The position numbers and the translations under genes were made by a program. The notes under the pieces were generated by a model, which saw only the letters and a program-made list of their open reading frames with translations, was not told where the DNA came from and made no database searches. From Bacteroidota bacterium (GTDB lineage: Bacteria > Bacteroidota > Bacteroidia > Chitinophagales > Saprospiraceae): a stretch of 61,994 bases of DNA. Shown here in pieces: positions 1-8,387 of the stretch; positions within the stretch are counted from its first letter, which is position 1; each line of letters starts with the position of its first letter. Location: positions 1 to 61,994 of the forward strand of contig JAGVTV010000130.1 of NCBI GenBank assembly GCA_019136675.1, written 5' to 3'.

Positions 1-1167
1 GGATTTTTCCTTTGGCAAAAGATCGGTTTCGTCAAGCCTTTTAGTGAATATATCAATTGGAGAAAGTTCCCTGATGTTAAGTTGTTCTTCAGCAACTTCC
101 GGTTTTCCTGTTTCTCTGTCGGCATAGCTAATCCGGTTTTTGATCACCCTGATATGGCCTGCAAAGTCCATGTTGATCAGTTCATTGGCCGCCTGGTGGA
201 CTATAGGGTCAAAACTTTTTTCTATCACTTCCACTTCCGCGATAGCCATGAGCGGGTAGTTGTTTTGATATGCCTGAAGCCTTTCTGTAACTTCTGGCAA
301 GGTGCCGGTGACTTTTGGCATATCTCTGAATTTTGGTATGGCGACTTCCCGGATATTTATTTGATTCTTTTCTGAGATTTCAACGATTATGACCATCTTA
401 CTGTACTCTCTTTCCGAAAAGTCGAGGAATACCGGCGATCCGCTGTACCTGACATTGTCTTTTTTTCCGATTTTTTGAGGCTTATGGATGTGCCCAAGGG
501 CAGTATAAGTGATTCCTTCTGGCAAAATGTCAGATTCAAGACCCTCGAGATTGCCGATATGGATTTCCCGTTCGCTGTCTGATTTGAAGGTCCCCTTCAT
601 AAACAGATGACCCATGGCAATGACAGGAATGTCGTGTCCGAATTTTTGAGTCGCCAGGCCCAGAAGCTCGCTGTATATGCTGTGTACAGCTGCTGGAATA
701 ACCTTGCTTCTGTCTTCTGCCTCAGCTGCAGGCACTGATTGTCTCAGATCTCTGTCTCTCAGAAAAGGCACAGCGAGCACTGCACACGACCTGCTTCCAT
801 CCCTGCTTTTTGCTTCAATGACATGGTCCCCATATTCCTGACTTAGCCCTCCAAGTACTGTGATGTTCATCGACCTGAGAAGATAAGATGCGGCATTGAG
901 CATTGAAACCGAATCGTGGTTGCCCCCGGTAATGATTATCTGAACACCAGTGTCTGCAAGCCGCCTCAATGCTGTATAATATATTTCAAGGTCCCTGTTG
1001 GCCGGATTTGAGAGATCGAATATATCTCCAGCCACAAGCAATACATCTGTTTTTTCCTGCCTAACAAGGTCAACCAGCCAATCAATGAACATGAGGATAT
1101 CCTCTTCCAGGTCCTGCTTATGCAAAATCTTGCCAATATGCCAGTCAGCTGTATGTAAAATCCTCAT
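1..1167 (-). CDS. sbcD: Exonuclease SbcCD subunit D (3' part cut by window edge)
   Basis: This is the N-terminal 389 codons of the Mre11-like nuclease subunit of SbcCD, which trims hairpins and DNA ends together with the ATPase SbcC. The protein starts MRILHTADWHIGK, the first phosphoesterase motif with metal ligands D8 and H10. It is followed by VLLVAGDIFD, ITGGNHDS and ALGHIHKP, the remaining metal-binding motifs in the usual order. The frame is open to base 1, so the end of the gene lies outside the window; sbcC would be expected beyond it. The ATG at 1165-1167 overlaps the stop of a decayed duplicate of the same 5' end (see 1164-1319). The family assignment is firm; pairing with sbcC is an inference. 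Confidence 0.93.
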   Translation of the reverse strand, partial: MRILHTADWHIGKILHKQDLEEDILMFIDWLVDLVRQEKTDVLLVAGDIFDLSNPANRDLEIYYTALRRLADTGVQIIITGGNHDSVSMLNAASYLLRSMNITVLGGLSQEYGDHVIEAKSRDGSRSCAVLAVPFLRDRDLRQSVPAAEAEDRSKVIPAAVHSIYSELLGLATQKFGHDIPVIAMGHLFMKGTFKSDSEREIHIGNLEGLESDILPEGITYTALGHIHKPQKIGKKDNVRYSGSPVFLDFSEREYSKMVIIVEISEKNQINIREVAIPKFRDMPKVTGTLPEVTERLQAYQNNYPLMAIAEVEVIEKSFDPIVHQAANELINMDFAGHIRVIKNRISYADRETGKPEVAEEQLNIRELSPIDIFTKRLDETDLLPKEKS

Positions 1168-1319
1168 CGTAAAGTATTGTCCATGCAAATATAACCTTCC
1201 CGGCTTAATTGAGTAAATGTACATTTTACATTTCTCGAAGGCTGCCAAATATCTTCATTAAGTTCCTCCTTGTGCATTACCTTTCCAATAAGACAGTCTG
1301 CGGTATGTAAAATTTTCAT
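1164..1319 (-). pseudogene. Remnant of a second sbcD 5' end
   Basis: The minus-strand reading from the ATG at 1317-1319 gives a 51-residue frame whose first 24 residues (MKILHTADCLIGK...) match the start of the adjacent sbcD. By hand count 16 of 24 residues and 54 of 72 bases are identical. After about codon 24 the similarity stops. The motif histidine (H10 of SbcD) is a leucine here and W9 is a cysteine, so the metal site is destroyed. The frame ends in a TGA that overlaps the ATG of the intact gene. It is best read as a scar of gene duplication or replacement. A short translated leader peptide is possible but less likely. Confidence 0.75.
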
Positions 1320-1535
1320 ATTCCTGATTAAAAGTACGTAAATAAGATTTATTGCAGTAATGACATATTTGGTTTATACTTGTTATTTATTTATAAAATA
1401 CGGAGTTAAAAATAGTTTTAACATAAAATATATATTAAAATTAAGTGAAATATATATAAGTCCGTTATCTTTGCTACAAGAATTGATTTTAGACCCTGGT
1501 ATTTCTTTTAAGTATTTCTTTAAATCTTATAAATC
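1320..1535. other. AT-rich intergenic stretch
   Basis: This is strongly AT-rich DNA between the sbcD remnant and the subtilisin-like gene. It contains a promoter-like box at 1466-1473. I see no credible gene: the short frame crossing it is lysine, isoleucine and tyrosine rich and has no recognisable motif. Confidence 0.6.
1466..1473 (+). promoter_or_regulatory. Bacteroidota -7 box upstream of the S8 protease
   Basis: TATCTTTG matches the Bacteroidota -7 consensus TAnnTTTG and lies 62 bases before the ATG at 1536. No good TTTG -33 element is visible at the expected distance. Confidence 0.45.
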
Positions 1536-2723
1536 ATGGGTCGTATTTTAGTAGGTATATTTTTTTGGGTGATTATTTCAGGATGCCAGAAAGAGCAGGT
1601 CTCATCAGATACGCTGCCCACAGAGCAGTTTGAAAAAATCGAGGATTATATCATCATCTTCAAGGAATCCAGATTTGCTGGCATGAATTCACTGGTAAAT
1701 GAAAATAATTACGAGCAATCGTTTGATGTCTTCCAGTATGAATACAATAAAATACTTGCTCAGGCAGATGTAAAGCCCGAACAAACCACCCAAACCTATA
1801 TTAAGGTTTTTAACGGTTGTGCCGTATCAATGAAACGGGGAGACTATCTGAAGTTATTGGCAAATGTTAATGTTAACAGCATTGTTAAAGACAGCACCCT
1901 AAAACTTTTATCTTCCGGTTTTATGGGCTCATGTGCAATTGAAGGCATAGAGACAGTACCGTGCGGAGTTGGAATGCTGGGTGCAGGAAGGCCATACACA
2001 GGAAGTAATCGTGTTTTTATCCTTGATACAGGTGTTGAAAGGGATCATCCGGATTTAATATTGAGTAAGAACATGCAATTTTCAGCGTACAAGCACCGAA
2101 ATGACAACAAGGCGATAGACAGGTTTGGACATGGGACACACGTTGCAGGTATAATAGGAGCTATTGCCAATAATGGCATTGGGGTAGTGGGTGTCGCACC
2201 AGGTGTCGAAATTGTACCAGTCAAAGTAATAGATGACAACGGTACAGGGACTATATCCTCTATCCTTGCGGGTATAGATTATGTAAAAGTGAAGGCTAAT
2301 CCCGGAGATGTGGTAAATATGAGTATCGGGGGCGGTGCAATAAATATTCTGGATAATGCTGTGTATGATATATCTCAGAAAGGGATATGGTTTACGATTG
2401 CTGCAGGCAATAATTCAGGTGATGCTGCTTTTGTATCACCGGCAAGGACAAACGGCAAATACATTTGTACGGTGGCGGCCATGACCTGTGAAGGTACTTT
2501 TGCCTTCTTTTCAAACTACGGAGAAGGAGTGGTCGATTATGTCGCACCAGGGGTTAATATCTGCTCGACAAGTTTAAATGGTGGGTACGCATCTCTGTCA
2601 GGTACTTCCATGGCTGCTCCGCATGCTGCAGGTGTTATCCTCATGACCAATGGTAAGCCTAATTCATGCGGCAACGTCATGTGCGAAAAAGACAATGTAT
2701 ACTACAAAGCCATTTGTCTTTGA
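1536..2723 (+). CDS. S8 (subtilisin-like) serine protease, lipoprotein
   Basis: A secreted serine endopeptidase of 395 residues. The N-terminus is a lipoprotein signal with lipobox ISGC and the acylated cysteine at position 17, so it should be anchored in the envelope. Residues about 35-120 look like an I9-type inhibitory prodomain (DYIIIFKES start). The catalytic domain follows with D164 in FILDTGVERDHPDL, H199 in GHGTHVAG, oxyanion N292 in AAGNNSG and S358 in GTSMAAPHAAG, so the triad is complete. There is no C-terminal T9SS domain, unlike other large secreted proteins in this window. It stands alone on the plus strand between minus-strand genes, with AT-rich DNA upstream, which fits a later insertion. 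Substrate unknown. Confidence 0.92.
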   Translation: MGRILVGIFFWVIISGCQKEQVSSDTLPTEQFEKIEDYIIIFKESRFAGMNSLVNENNYEQSFDVFQYEYNKILAQADVKPEQTTQTYIKVFNGCAVSMKRGDYLKLLANVNVNSIVKDSTLKLLSSGFMGSCAIEGIETVPCGVGMLGAGRPYTGSNRVFILDTGVERDHPDLILSKNMQFSAYKHRNDNKAIDRFGHGTHVAGIIGAIANNGIGVVGVAPGVEIVPVKVIDDNGTGTISSILAGIDYVKVKANPGDVVNMSIGGGAINILDNAVYDISQKGIWFTIAAGNNSGDAAFVSPARTNGKYICTVAAMTCEGTFAFFSNYGEGVVDYVAPGVNICSTSLNGGYASLSGTSMAAPHAAGVILMTNGKPNSCGNVMCEKDNVYYKAICL

Positions 2724-2731
2724 TATTGGTT

Positions 2732-3388
2732 TCATAAACCCAGGGCATGCACAGGAATCTCGAAAATTTCAGTGCCGGCGATGCCATAAATACCAGCATC
2801 TGCCTGAGGGGTGATAACCTTTACCCCGGTAAAATATCCAAACGCAGGCAAGATAAGACTTGTTTCGGTTTTGTAAAAACAAGGGACCACATCAGATTGC
2901 TTACCTTTTCCCCGGACTCTGACAGCCGGATGGATGTGGCCTCCGATATAAAAAGCAATGTCAGTTCCGGTTCCGGAGATTTCATGAATTAATGTGATAT
3001 CTCCGGAACTGAACTCTGGCAAAACTTCGATACCAATTTCCTTATAAATCTGTGGCATAAGGATGTCGTGGTTACCCTGGACCAACAGAAACGTGCAGTC
3101 AAAAATTTCAGTTATGACCTTGCGGAAATAGACCACTGAACTGTTGGCTTTGCTGTGGAAAAGGTCTCCCAGGAAGAATACTGTATCGGGCTTGATATCT
3201 GAGATAAGCATTGATAACCGGGATAGTGTTAAATGTCCTGCAGTGGCGGGAATGCCGATTCCTGAATTTCTGAAATGTTCTACCTTACCTATATGAAGGT
3301 CAGATATAATCAACCAGTTTTTTTCCTTCCACCAGATGGCTTTTTGCCACAACAATTGAAATGTCTGACCTCTGACTGAAATTTCCAA
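2732..3388 (-). CDS. pdeM: PdeM-like metallophosphoesterase
   Basis: A 218-residue calcineurin-like phosphoesterase of the type called ligase-associated DNA damage response endonuclease PdeM. The four motifs are clear: ISDLHIGK, LGDLFHS, VQGNHD and GGHIHP. The family is often found with an Lhr-like helicase and an ATP-dependent DNA ligase, but none of these is nearby; here it lies beside recX and close to sbcD, both DNA repair genes. The start is a TTG at 3386-3388, just before the conserved ISVRGQTFQLL; no ATG lies closer. A -7 promoter box is seen at 3411-3418. The cellular substrate is not shown by the sequence. Confidence 0.85.
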   Translation of the reverse strand: MEISVRGQTFQLLWQKAIWWKEKNWLIISDLHIGKVEHFRNSGIGIPATAGHLTLSRLSMLISDIKPDTVFFLGDLFHSKANSSVVYFRKVITEIFDCTFLLVQGNHDILMPQIYKEIGIEVLPEFSSGDITLIHEISGTGTDIAFYIGGHIHPAVRVRGKGKQSDVVPCFYKTETSLILPAFGYFTGVKVITPQADAGIYGIAGTEIFEIPVHALGL

Positions 3389-3410
3389 GAATGACTATTT
3401 TTAAAAAAAG

Positions 3411-3418
3411 CAAAATTA
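3411..3418 (-). promoter_or_regulatory. -7 box upstream of pdeM
   Basis: On the minus strand this reads TAATTTTG, a match to TAnnTTTG, 22 bases before the TTG start of pdeM. The -33 element is not clear. Confidence 0.4.
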
Positions 3419-3462
3419 ATAAAAGCAAAGGCTCAAACCGGAAAAAGATAAGTTAAGTTAAG

Positions 3463-3948
3463 TCAAAGTTCCAGCTCTTCAAGGGCTGATGCGATTACCG
3501 CATATTCAAATCCTCTGGTCTGGGCATAAGCCGTCAGTTTTCGTTTTTTGGCATAAACATCCTTATCCTTAATGGTTCCAGATTTGGATGTAAGCAGCTT
3601 TTTAAGAGTCTCCAGATATTCTGCATCGCCAATCTCGGACAGCCCTGCACGTATGCAGTAATCTGTTAACTGTCTGGCTTTTAATTCCTGTTTAATTCTT
3701 GTCTTGCCCCACTCATTCATTCTGAACTTGCCCCTGGCGTATGACCTGGCATATCTTTCCTCGTCCAGAAAACCTTCTGTAATCAGAGTGACGACAATGT
3801 CCTCCAACAGGTCGCCATAGATTCCGTGTTCTATGAGTTTGTACCTTACCTCAGAATGACATCTTTCTTGAAATGCACAATATTTTTTAATCCTGGACAA
3901 AGCCTCGTCAGCATTCCAGTTCACTTTTGAGTTTTCGTCTCCCGGCAT
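3463..3948 (-). CDS. recX: RecX family regulator of RecA
   Basis: A 161-residue protein with the three-helix repeats of RecX, which binds RecA filaments and limits recombinase activity. Recognisable stretches are ALSRIKKYCAFQERCHSEVR at the N-terminus, GFLDEERYARSYARGKF in the middle (the most conserved RecX segment) and RIKQELKARQL after it. The length is normal for the family. recA is not in the window. The gene is separated from pdeM by about 75 bases and may have its own promoter. Confidence 0.9.
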   Translation of the reverse strand: MPGDENSKVNWNADEALSRIKKYCAFQERCHSEVRYKLIEHGIYGDLLEDIVVTLITEGFLDEERYARSYARGKFRMNEWGKTRIKQELKARQLTDYCIRAGLSEIGDAEYLETLKKLLTSKSGTIKDKDVYAKKRKLTAYAQTRGFEYAVIASALEELEL

Positions 3949-4078
3949 TTTGTCAAAATAAATTGGCAGATCCGGAGACCTGCCAAAAATTAAGGGTGTT
4001 AATAAGAATCTGTGTCAAAAGTAAGTTATTATAATGTATGTGTCAAGTCATAGAGGAGGATCTTTAATTTTTCCTTTC

Positions 4079-5137
4079 TCAGACAAGGTCTGTGGTTTTA
4101 TTCTTGAATTTGTTTATTTCCCTATGCATGACCCGGAACCATAGTGGGGGTACCAGTGAAAGCATCATCATTCCCGGGTAACCGGTGGGCATTTGCGGAC
4201 TTTCGTCAAAATGCCTTAAAATCTGGTATTTTCTGGACGCAAGAAAATGATGGTCTGAATGTCTTGATAATTCGAGTAATACCAGTCTTCCCAGCGGGTG
4301 ATTAGAGTTCCATGAATGTACCGGCATAGTACGCTCGTACCTGTCACCATTTTTCTTTCTTCTCAGGCCATAATGCTCTATATAATTGACAGTCTCCAAA
4401 AGCAGAAAACCAACGGAAGCACCTCCCAGATACCAGCCCAGGGTTTCCCAACCAAAGGTGAAAAGAATCACCACCAGCAAGCCAGCCTGAATGATCTGAA
4501 ATCTTATCATCTCATTTGCAGGAGAGACCGGGTTTTTCCCTTCTTTTCGCAACCTTTTATTCTCCAGGCTCCAGGCAGACAGCCAGCTGTCTCTTATTGA
4601 TCTGACATAAAAGGAATACACGTTTTCACCCAGGCGACTGGAGGCCGGATCTTCATCCGTTGATACATTTTTATGGTGCCCTCGGTTGTGTTCTATGTAA
4701 AAGTGCATGTACTGGGAGGTCAGAAGCAGCATCTTGCTCATAAGCCTTTCGTACCAGGTCCTTCTGTGCCCCAGCTCGTGTGCAGCATTAATGCCAAGTA
4801 TGCCACACGCCATGCCAAATGACATCATCTGTCCAAATTTTGCGTAAAACGGCACGGAGTCCAAGCTCACCCTGGATAAAAACAAAACCAGGATAAAGTA
4901 CTGACAGGGCACAAGACCATATAACAACAGGTCATACGTTTTGTCTCTGAGGGCTATTTCTTCTTCAATTTCTGTCAGATTCCGTACGGATCCCCTGGCA
5001 AAAAGTTCGAGGGCGGGTAACAATCCAAAAAGCACGGCGACGGAAGTAAATGTGTATAAATCATCCTGGTACAGGGAAAATATCACCAGTGCCGGCGAAA
5101 GGTATGCGAGCAAATATTTGTATGCCGAAAACTTCAT
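4079..5137 (-). CDS. alkB: AlkB-type alkane 1-monooxygenase / fatty acid desaturase-like di-iron membrane enzyme
   Basis: An integral membrane di-iron enzyme that hydroxylates the terminal carbon of alkanes or related chains. The histidine boxes are all present: HELGHRR, EHNRGHHKNVSTDEDPASS and LSRHSDHHF, with the AlkB signature NYIEHYGL before the last. At least five hydrophobic segments flank them. The longer frame begins at 5170, but I chose Met12 (MKFSAYKYLL): the bases encoding the extra residues overlap a good -7 box at 5160-5167, and the protein then begins at the first membrane helix. No rubredoxin or rubredoxin reductase gene is close, so electron partners must be elsewhere. The substrate could be an alkane, alcohol or fatty acid. 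Confidence 0.9.
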   Translation of the reverse strand: MKFSAYKYLLAYLSPALVIFSLYQDDLYTFTSVAVLFGLLPALELFARGSVRNLTEIEEEIALRDKTYDLLLYGLVPCQYFILVLFLSRVSLDSVPFYAKFGQMMSFGMACGILGINAAHELGHRRTWYERLMSKMLLLTSQYMHFYIEHNRGHHKNVSTDEDPASSRLGENVYSFYVRSIRDSWLSAWSLENKRLRKEGKNPVSPANEMIRFQIIQAGLLVVILFTFGWETLGWYLGGASVGFLLLETVNYIEHYGLRRKKNGDRYERTMPVHSWNSNHPLGRLVLLELSRHSDHHFLASRKYQILRHFDESPQMPTGYPGMMMLSLVPPLWFRVMHREINKFKNKTTDLV

Positions 5138-5159
5138 ACAATCTATGGTATTAATGGAA

Positions 5160-5167
5160 CAAATATA
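5160..5167 (-). promoter_or_regulatory. -7 box upstream of alkB
   Basis: The minus strand reads TATATTTG, a perfect TAnnTTTG match, about 22 bases before the chosen ATG at 5137. It overlaps the longer alternative start and argues against it. Confidence 0.5.
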
Positions 5168-5244
5168 CACAACGGGCCAAAGTAATTCATGACTTTTTTA
5201 CTGATTTTCGTCTCACAATTGTACCTTAGCATAAAATTTGGAAA

Positions 5245-6462
5245 TTGGATAAAAAATTAGTGCTTGCCATTGTTCTGGTTTCACTTGGCCTGGGGACCTC
5301 TTTTTGCGACAAGCCAGTTTGGGGTTTTTACGGTCACAGGCTTATCAACAGAATGTCAGTATTTACACTGCCTCCGGAACTTGTCGGTTTTTACAAAAAT
5401 AATATTGAGTACATGACCGAGCATGCTGTGGATCCTGACAAGAGAAGGTATGCCACCAAACATGAAGGCGTCAGACATTACATAGATATCGACAAATGGG
5501 ACAAGATACCTTTTCCCAATGTGCCCCGTGATTTTGAAGAAGCGATTATCAAACATTGCCAGATCCGCTTTATATCCGGCACAGACTCACTGTATTTTGA
5601 CAAGTCGATAACAGCGGACTCGGTCATTCTGAGCACTCCGCATTTTGGAGGTGTGAGGCTTGCCATAGGATACCCCGTTTTTGTCAAATACTGGAAAAAA
5701 GTAGTCAAACCCATGTATTATGAAGACGAGTGGAGGCTTTCAGGTTATGATCTTGATGAGCTTTTTAATACCTCATATTTCCAGCAAAATAAGGTTGACG
5801 TATTGATTGAGGACCATTTTTCTGAGCATGGCATCGTTCCGTATCATCTGGAGGCAACCCTCGGCAAACTGACGCGGGCATTTGAAAGCAAAGACAAGAC
5901 GGCTATTTTGCGTATTTCAGCAGAATTTGGCCACTATATAAGTGATGCCCACGTACCATTGCATACGACATCAAACTATAATGGTCAGCTGACAGATCAG
6001 GTAGGTATTCATGCTTTCTGGGAGTCTCGGATACCGGAACTATTTGCCGAAAGAGAATATGATTTTTTTGTAGGCAAGGCCGATTACATCGAAAACCCCA
6101 GAGAATACATTTGGAACATCATCATCAAAGCCCACGGATACCTTGACAGTGTCCTCCTGGTAGAAAAAAGGTTAAGCAAGAGTTTTGACCTTGATCAGCA
6201 ATACTGTTTTGACGAAAGGCTCGGCAAGACCCTTCGTATACAGTGTCCTGAATATGCGGCGGCGTATACTGCGGCTATGGGTTCGATGGTTGAGGACCAG
6301 ATGAGAGCATCCATACACGCGGTGGGGTCGATGATCTTTACAGCATGGGTCAATGCCGGACAACCGGAAATCGAAAACATAACCGAATATGTCGAGGTAA
6401 AGGAAGAACCTATCGTGCCTGATGCCAGGATACAGGCAAAAGCCAGGGCCCATGACAATTAG
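5245..6462 (+). CDS. Zinc-dependent phospholipase C / S1-P1 nuclease-like secreted protein
   Basis: A 405-residue exported protein. The N-terminus is a signal peptide (LVLAIVLVSLGLGTSF), and the mature part begins WGFYGHRLINRMSVFTLPPE, where W and H match the zinc-binding start of the phospholipase C / S1-P1 nuclease fold. Further ligand-like motifs are EGVRHYIDID near residue 75, EFGHYISDAHVPLHTTSN near 230 and GIHAFWESRIPE near 255, in the order expected for a trinuclear zinc site. The start is a TTG at 5245, since no ATG precedes the signal peptide. Whether it cuts phospholipids or nucleic acids cannot be read from the sequence. It is divergent from alkB. Confidence 0.8.
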   Translation: MDKKLVLAIVLVSLGLGTSFCDKPVWGFYGHRLINRMSVFTLPPELVGFYKNNIEYMTEHAVDPDKRRYATKHEGVRHYIDIDKWDKIPFPNVPRDFEEAIIKHCQIRFISGTDSLYFDKSITADSVILSTPHFGGVRLAIGYPVFVKYWKKVVKPMYYEDEWRLSGYDLDELFNTSYFQQNKVDVLIEDHFSEHGIVPYHLEATLGKLTRAFESKDKTAILRISAEFGHYISDAHVPLHTTSNYNGQLTDQVGIHAFWESRIPELFAEREYDFFVGKADYIENPREYIWNIIIKAHGYLDSVLLVEKRLSKSFDLDQQYCFDERLGKTLRIQCPEYAAAYTAAMGSMVEDQMRASIHAVGSMIFTAWVNAGQPEIENITEYVEVKEEPIVPDARIQAKARAHDN

Positions 6463-6577
6463 CACGGCCGCCATGAAAATTTTTTATAGCCATTTCAGGA
6501 CCAATCGTCCGGGTAAATATGCACTTCATCGATAAATTATCAATTCAGGAACAGAAACCACTTTAAAACCTATTTAT

Positions 6578-7255
6578 ATGCTACCAACATCAGATATGTT
6601 TAAAAAAATAAAATCCATTTTTATCGTTGAGGACCCGGCTGCTGAGCAAGCTGCCAAGGCAGTTGAACCGTCATCTGCAGATACGTCCAATACACCGTCA
6701 GCACCTACATCTGGTGGACAATCATCCGCACCCCAGGGCGGGACCCCTGATCCGAAATTTACGGAATTGCTCCTCAAGGCGATTGAAACCAATAATACCG
6801 ATGGCTTTGATTATCTTGAGTATATGAATTCCATCCGCTCGCTCGAAAACGTCATACCGGATGAGATTATGAGGTACAAGTCAGCCTTTGAGATGGCAAA
6901 GACTATGGGCGTCACCAAAGAAAAACTGGCCCAGAGCGGCGAACATTACCTGAAGGTCCTTGCCAATGAGGAAAAAAAATTCAGGGATGCCATGGAAAAT
7001 CAAAAAGCAAGGCAGATTCAGGCAAGGGCTGACCAGATGGCATCAATGGAAAAAGCCATTGCCGATAAGCAGGCCCAGATCGAAAAGCTCACTCGTGAGA
7101 TCGAAGAAGCTAAAACATTGCTTGGTACCACCAAATCTGAGATCGAGCAGGCTATGGCAAAGATCGAGAGCACAAACCAGCAGTTTGTATCCTCATACAA
7201 TCAGGTCTTTGGCCGCATCTCTGATGATATGGCAAAAATTAAGTCAAACCTATGA
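6578..7255 (+). CDS. Coiled-coil protein of the PspA-like/ABC module
   Basis: I do not recognise a named family. The 225-residue protein has no signal peptide. It starts MLPTSDMFKKIKSIFIVED (Met7 is an alternative start) and has a low-complexity linker rich in Ser, Pro, Ala and Gly at about 25-58. A helical domain follows (KFTELLLKAIETNNTDGFDY...), and from about residue 115 there is a long charged coiled coil ending near the C-terminus. It is the first gene of a same-strand set with the membrane-anchored PspA-like protein, the solute-binding/OmpA fusion and the ABC genes, with about 95 bases before the next gene. A cytoplasmic partner or regulator of the PspA-like protein is a guess from context. 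Confidence 0.75.
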   Translation: MLPTSDMFKKIKSIFIVEDPAAEQAAKAVEPSSADTSNTPSAPTSGGQSSAPQGGTPDPKFTELLLKAIETNNTDGFDYLEYMNSIRSLENVIPDEIMRYKSAFEMAKTMGVTKEKLAQSGEHYLKVLANEEKKFRDAMENQKARQIQARADQMASMEKAIADKQAQIEKLTREIEEAKTLLGTTKSEIEQAMAKIESTNQQFVSSYNQVFGRISDDMAKIKSNL

Positions 7256-7350
7256 TCAAATTTTATCATTTTGACCCGACGATTGAACCTTATCACACAT
7301 CGGAACATTATTTTCTTTATATTTGACGCACATTTTTTATACGATAGACC

Positions 7351-8367
7351 ATGTCTGAACTAAAGCCAAAAACATTTTGGTCCCGGCCGGAAGGAGTCAC
7401 AGGTGCTCTTTTCCTGGCAGCTGTTTTATTTGGTGCAGGCTTTGTGACATACACCAGCCTTGCTGCCATTGCGGCTTTTGTTTCGACCACGCTCGGAGCT
7501 TTTATTTCCCTTATGGTCCTTGGAACGATAGTGTTTATGGCACTGGATTCCAAAACAAGGACCTTGGTAAGTTATATGTACAAGAGCCTGATGAGGTGGA
7601 TCACAGGTTTGTTTATCAAGATCGACCCTATTTCCATATTAAAATCTTATGTGGAGGACCTGAAGTCTAATCTCACCCGTATGAACAGGCAGATAGCCCA
7701 GCTGCGAGGACAGATGCATAAGCTTCAGGAGATTATACTGAATAATAAAAAAGAAATAGATTCAAACCTTAGTATGGCCAGTCAGGCCGCTCAGGATAAT
7801 AAGCAGGCCCATGTATTGCTTAAGAGCAGAAAAGCAGGCAGGCTCCAGGAGTCCAACTTCAAATTAGAAGACCTCTACAAGAAAATGGAAGTATTATACC
7901 GCGTGCTGGCAAAAATGTACGAAAATTCGGAGATTCTCGTGGAGGATGTCACTGACCAGGTGACTGTCAAGGAACAGGAAAGAAAGGCAATACTTGCCAG
8001 CAATTCCGCCATGAAATCAGCCATGTCAGTCATTAAAGGCGATCCTGACAAAAAGGCCATGTTTGACGCCGCCCTGGAATCTATAGCAGATGACGTGAGC
8101 CAGAAAGTGGGAGAGATGGAAAGGTTTATGGAGGTGTCTAACAGCTTTATGCAGAGTATTGACCTTCAAAACGGGGTGTTTGAGGAAGAAGGCCTCAAAA
8201 TGCTGGAAAAATGGGAAAACGAAAGTATATCATTGCTGCTCGGTGGCGAAAAACAAGAAATCATCGAAAAAAGCAAGGATGACAGTGAAGTATTGGACCT
8301 CAATGCTCCTATCAAACATCCTGAAAAGGTGGGAAGGACAAACCAATATGACAATCTTTTTGAATAA
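7351..8367 (+). CDS. Membrane-anchored PspA/IM30-like coiled-coil protein
   Basis: A 338-residue protein. Residues about 15-67 are strongly hydrophobic and form two or three membrane segments. Then comes IDPISILKSYVEDLKSNL, which resembles the start of the PspA/IM30 helical core (DP...L...I.EM pattern), followed by continuous coiled coil to about residue 295. The late part (ALESIADDVSQKVGEMERFM) looks like the central PspA hairpin. PspA proteins bind and stabilise stressed inner membranes; classical PspA is peripheral, so fused membrane segments are unusual. The gene ends 20 bases before the solute-binding/OmpA fusion, so the two are likely co-transcribed. The PspA relationship is a reading of pattern, not of strong identity. 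Confidence 0.65.
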   Translation: MSELKPKTFWSRPEGVTGALFLAAVLFGAGFVTYTSLAAIAAFVSTTLGAFISLMVLGTIVFMALDSKTRTLVSYMYKSLMRWITGLFIKIDPISILKSYVEDLKSNLTRMNRQIAQLRGQMHKLQEIILNNKKEIDSNLSMASQAAQDNKQAHVLLKSRKAGRLQESNFKLEDLYKKMEVLYRVLAKMYENSEILVEDVTDQVTVKEQERKAILASNSAMKSAMSVIKGDPDKKAMFDAALESIADDVSQKVGEMERFMEVSNSFMQSIDLQNGVFEEEGLKMLEKWENESISLLLGGEKQEIIEKSKDDSEVLDLNAPIKHPEKVGRTNQYDNLFE

Positions 8368-8387
8368 TTTTAAAATCATTACACAAA

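Noticed and set aside
1360..1551. 63-codon plus-strand frame
   Set aside because: Its composition is that of AT-rich DNA (Ile, Lys, Tyr, Leu), it has no motif and overlaps the protease start.
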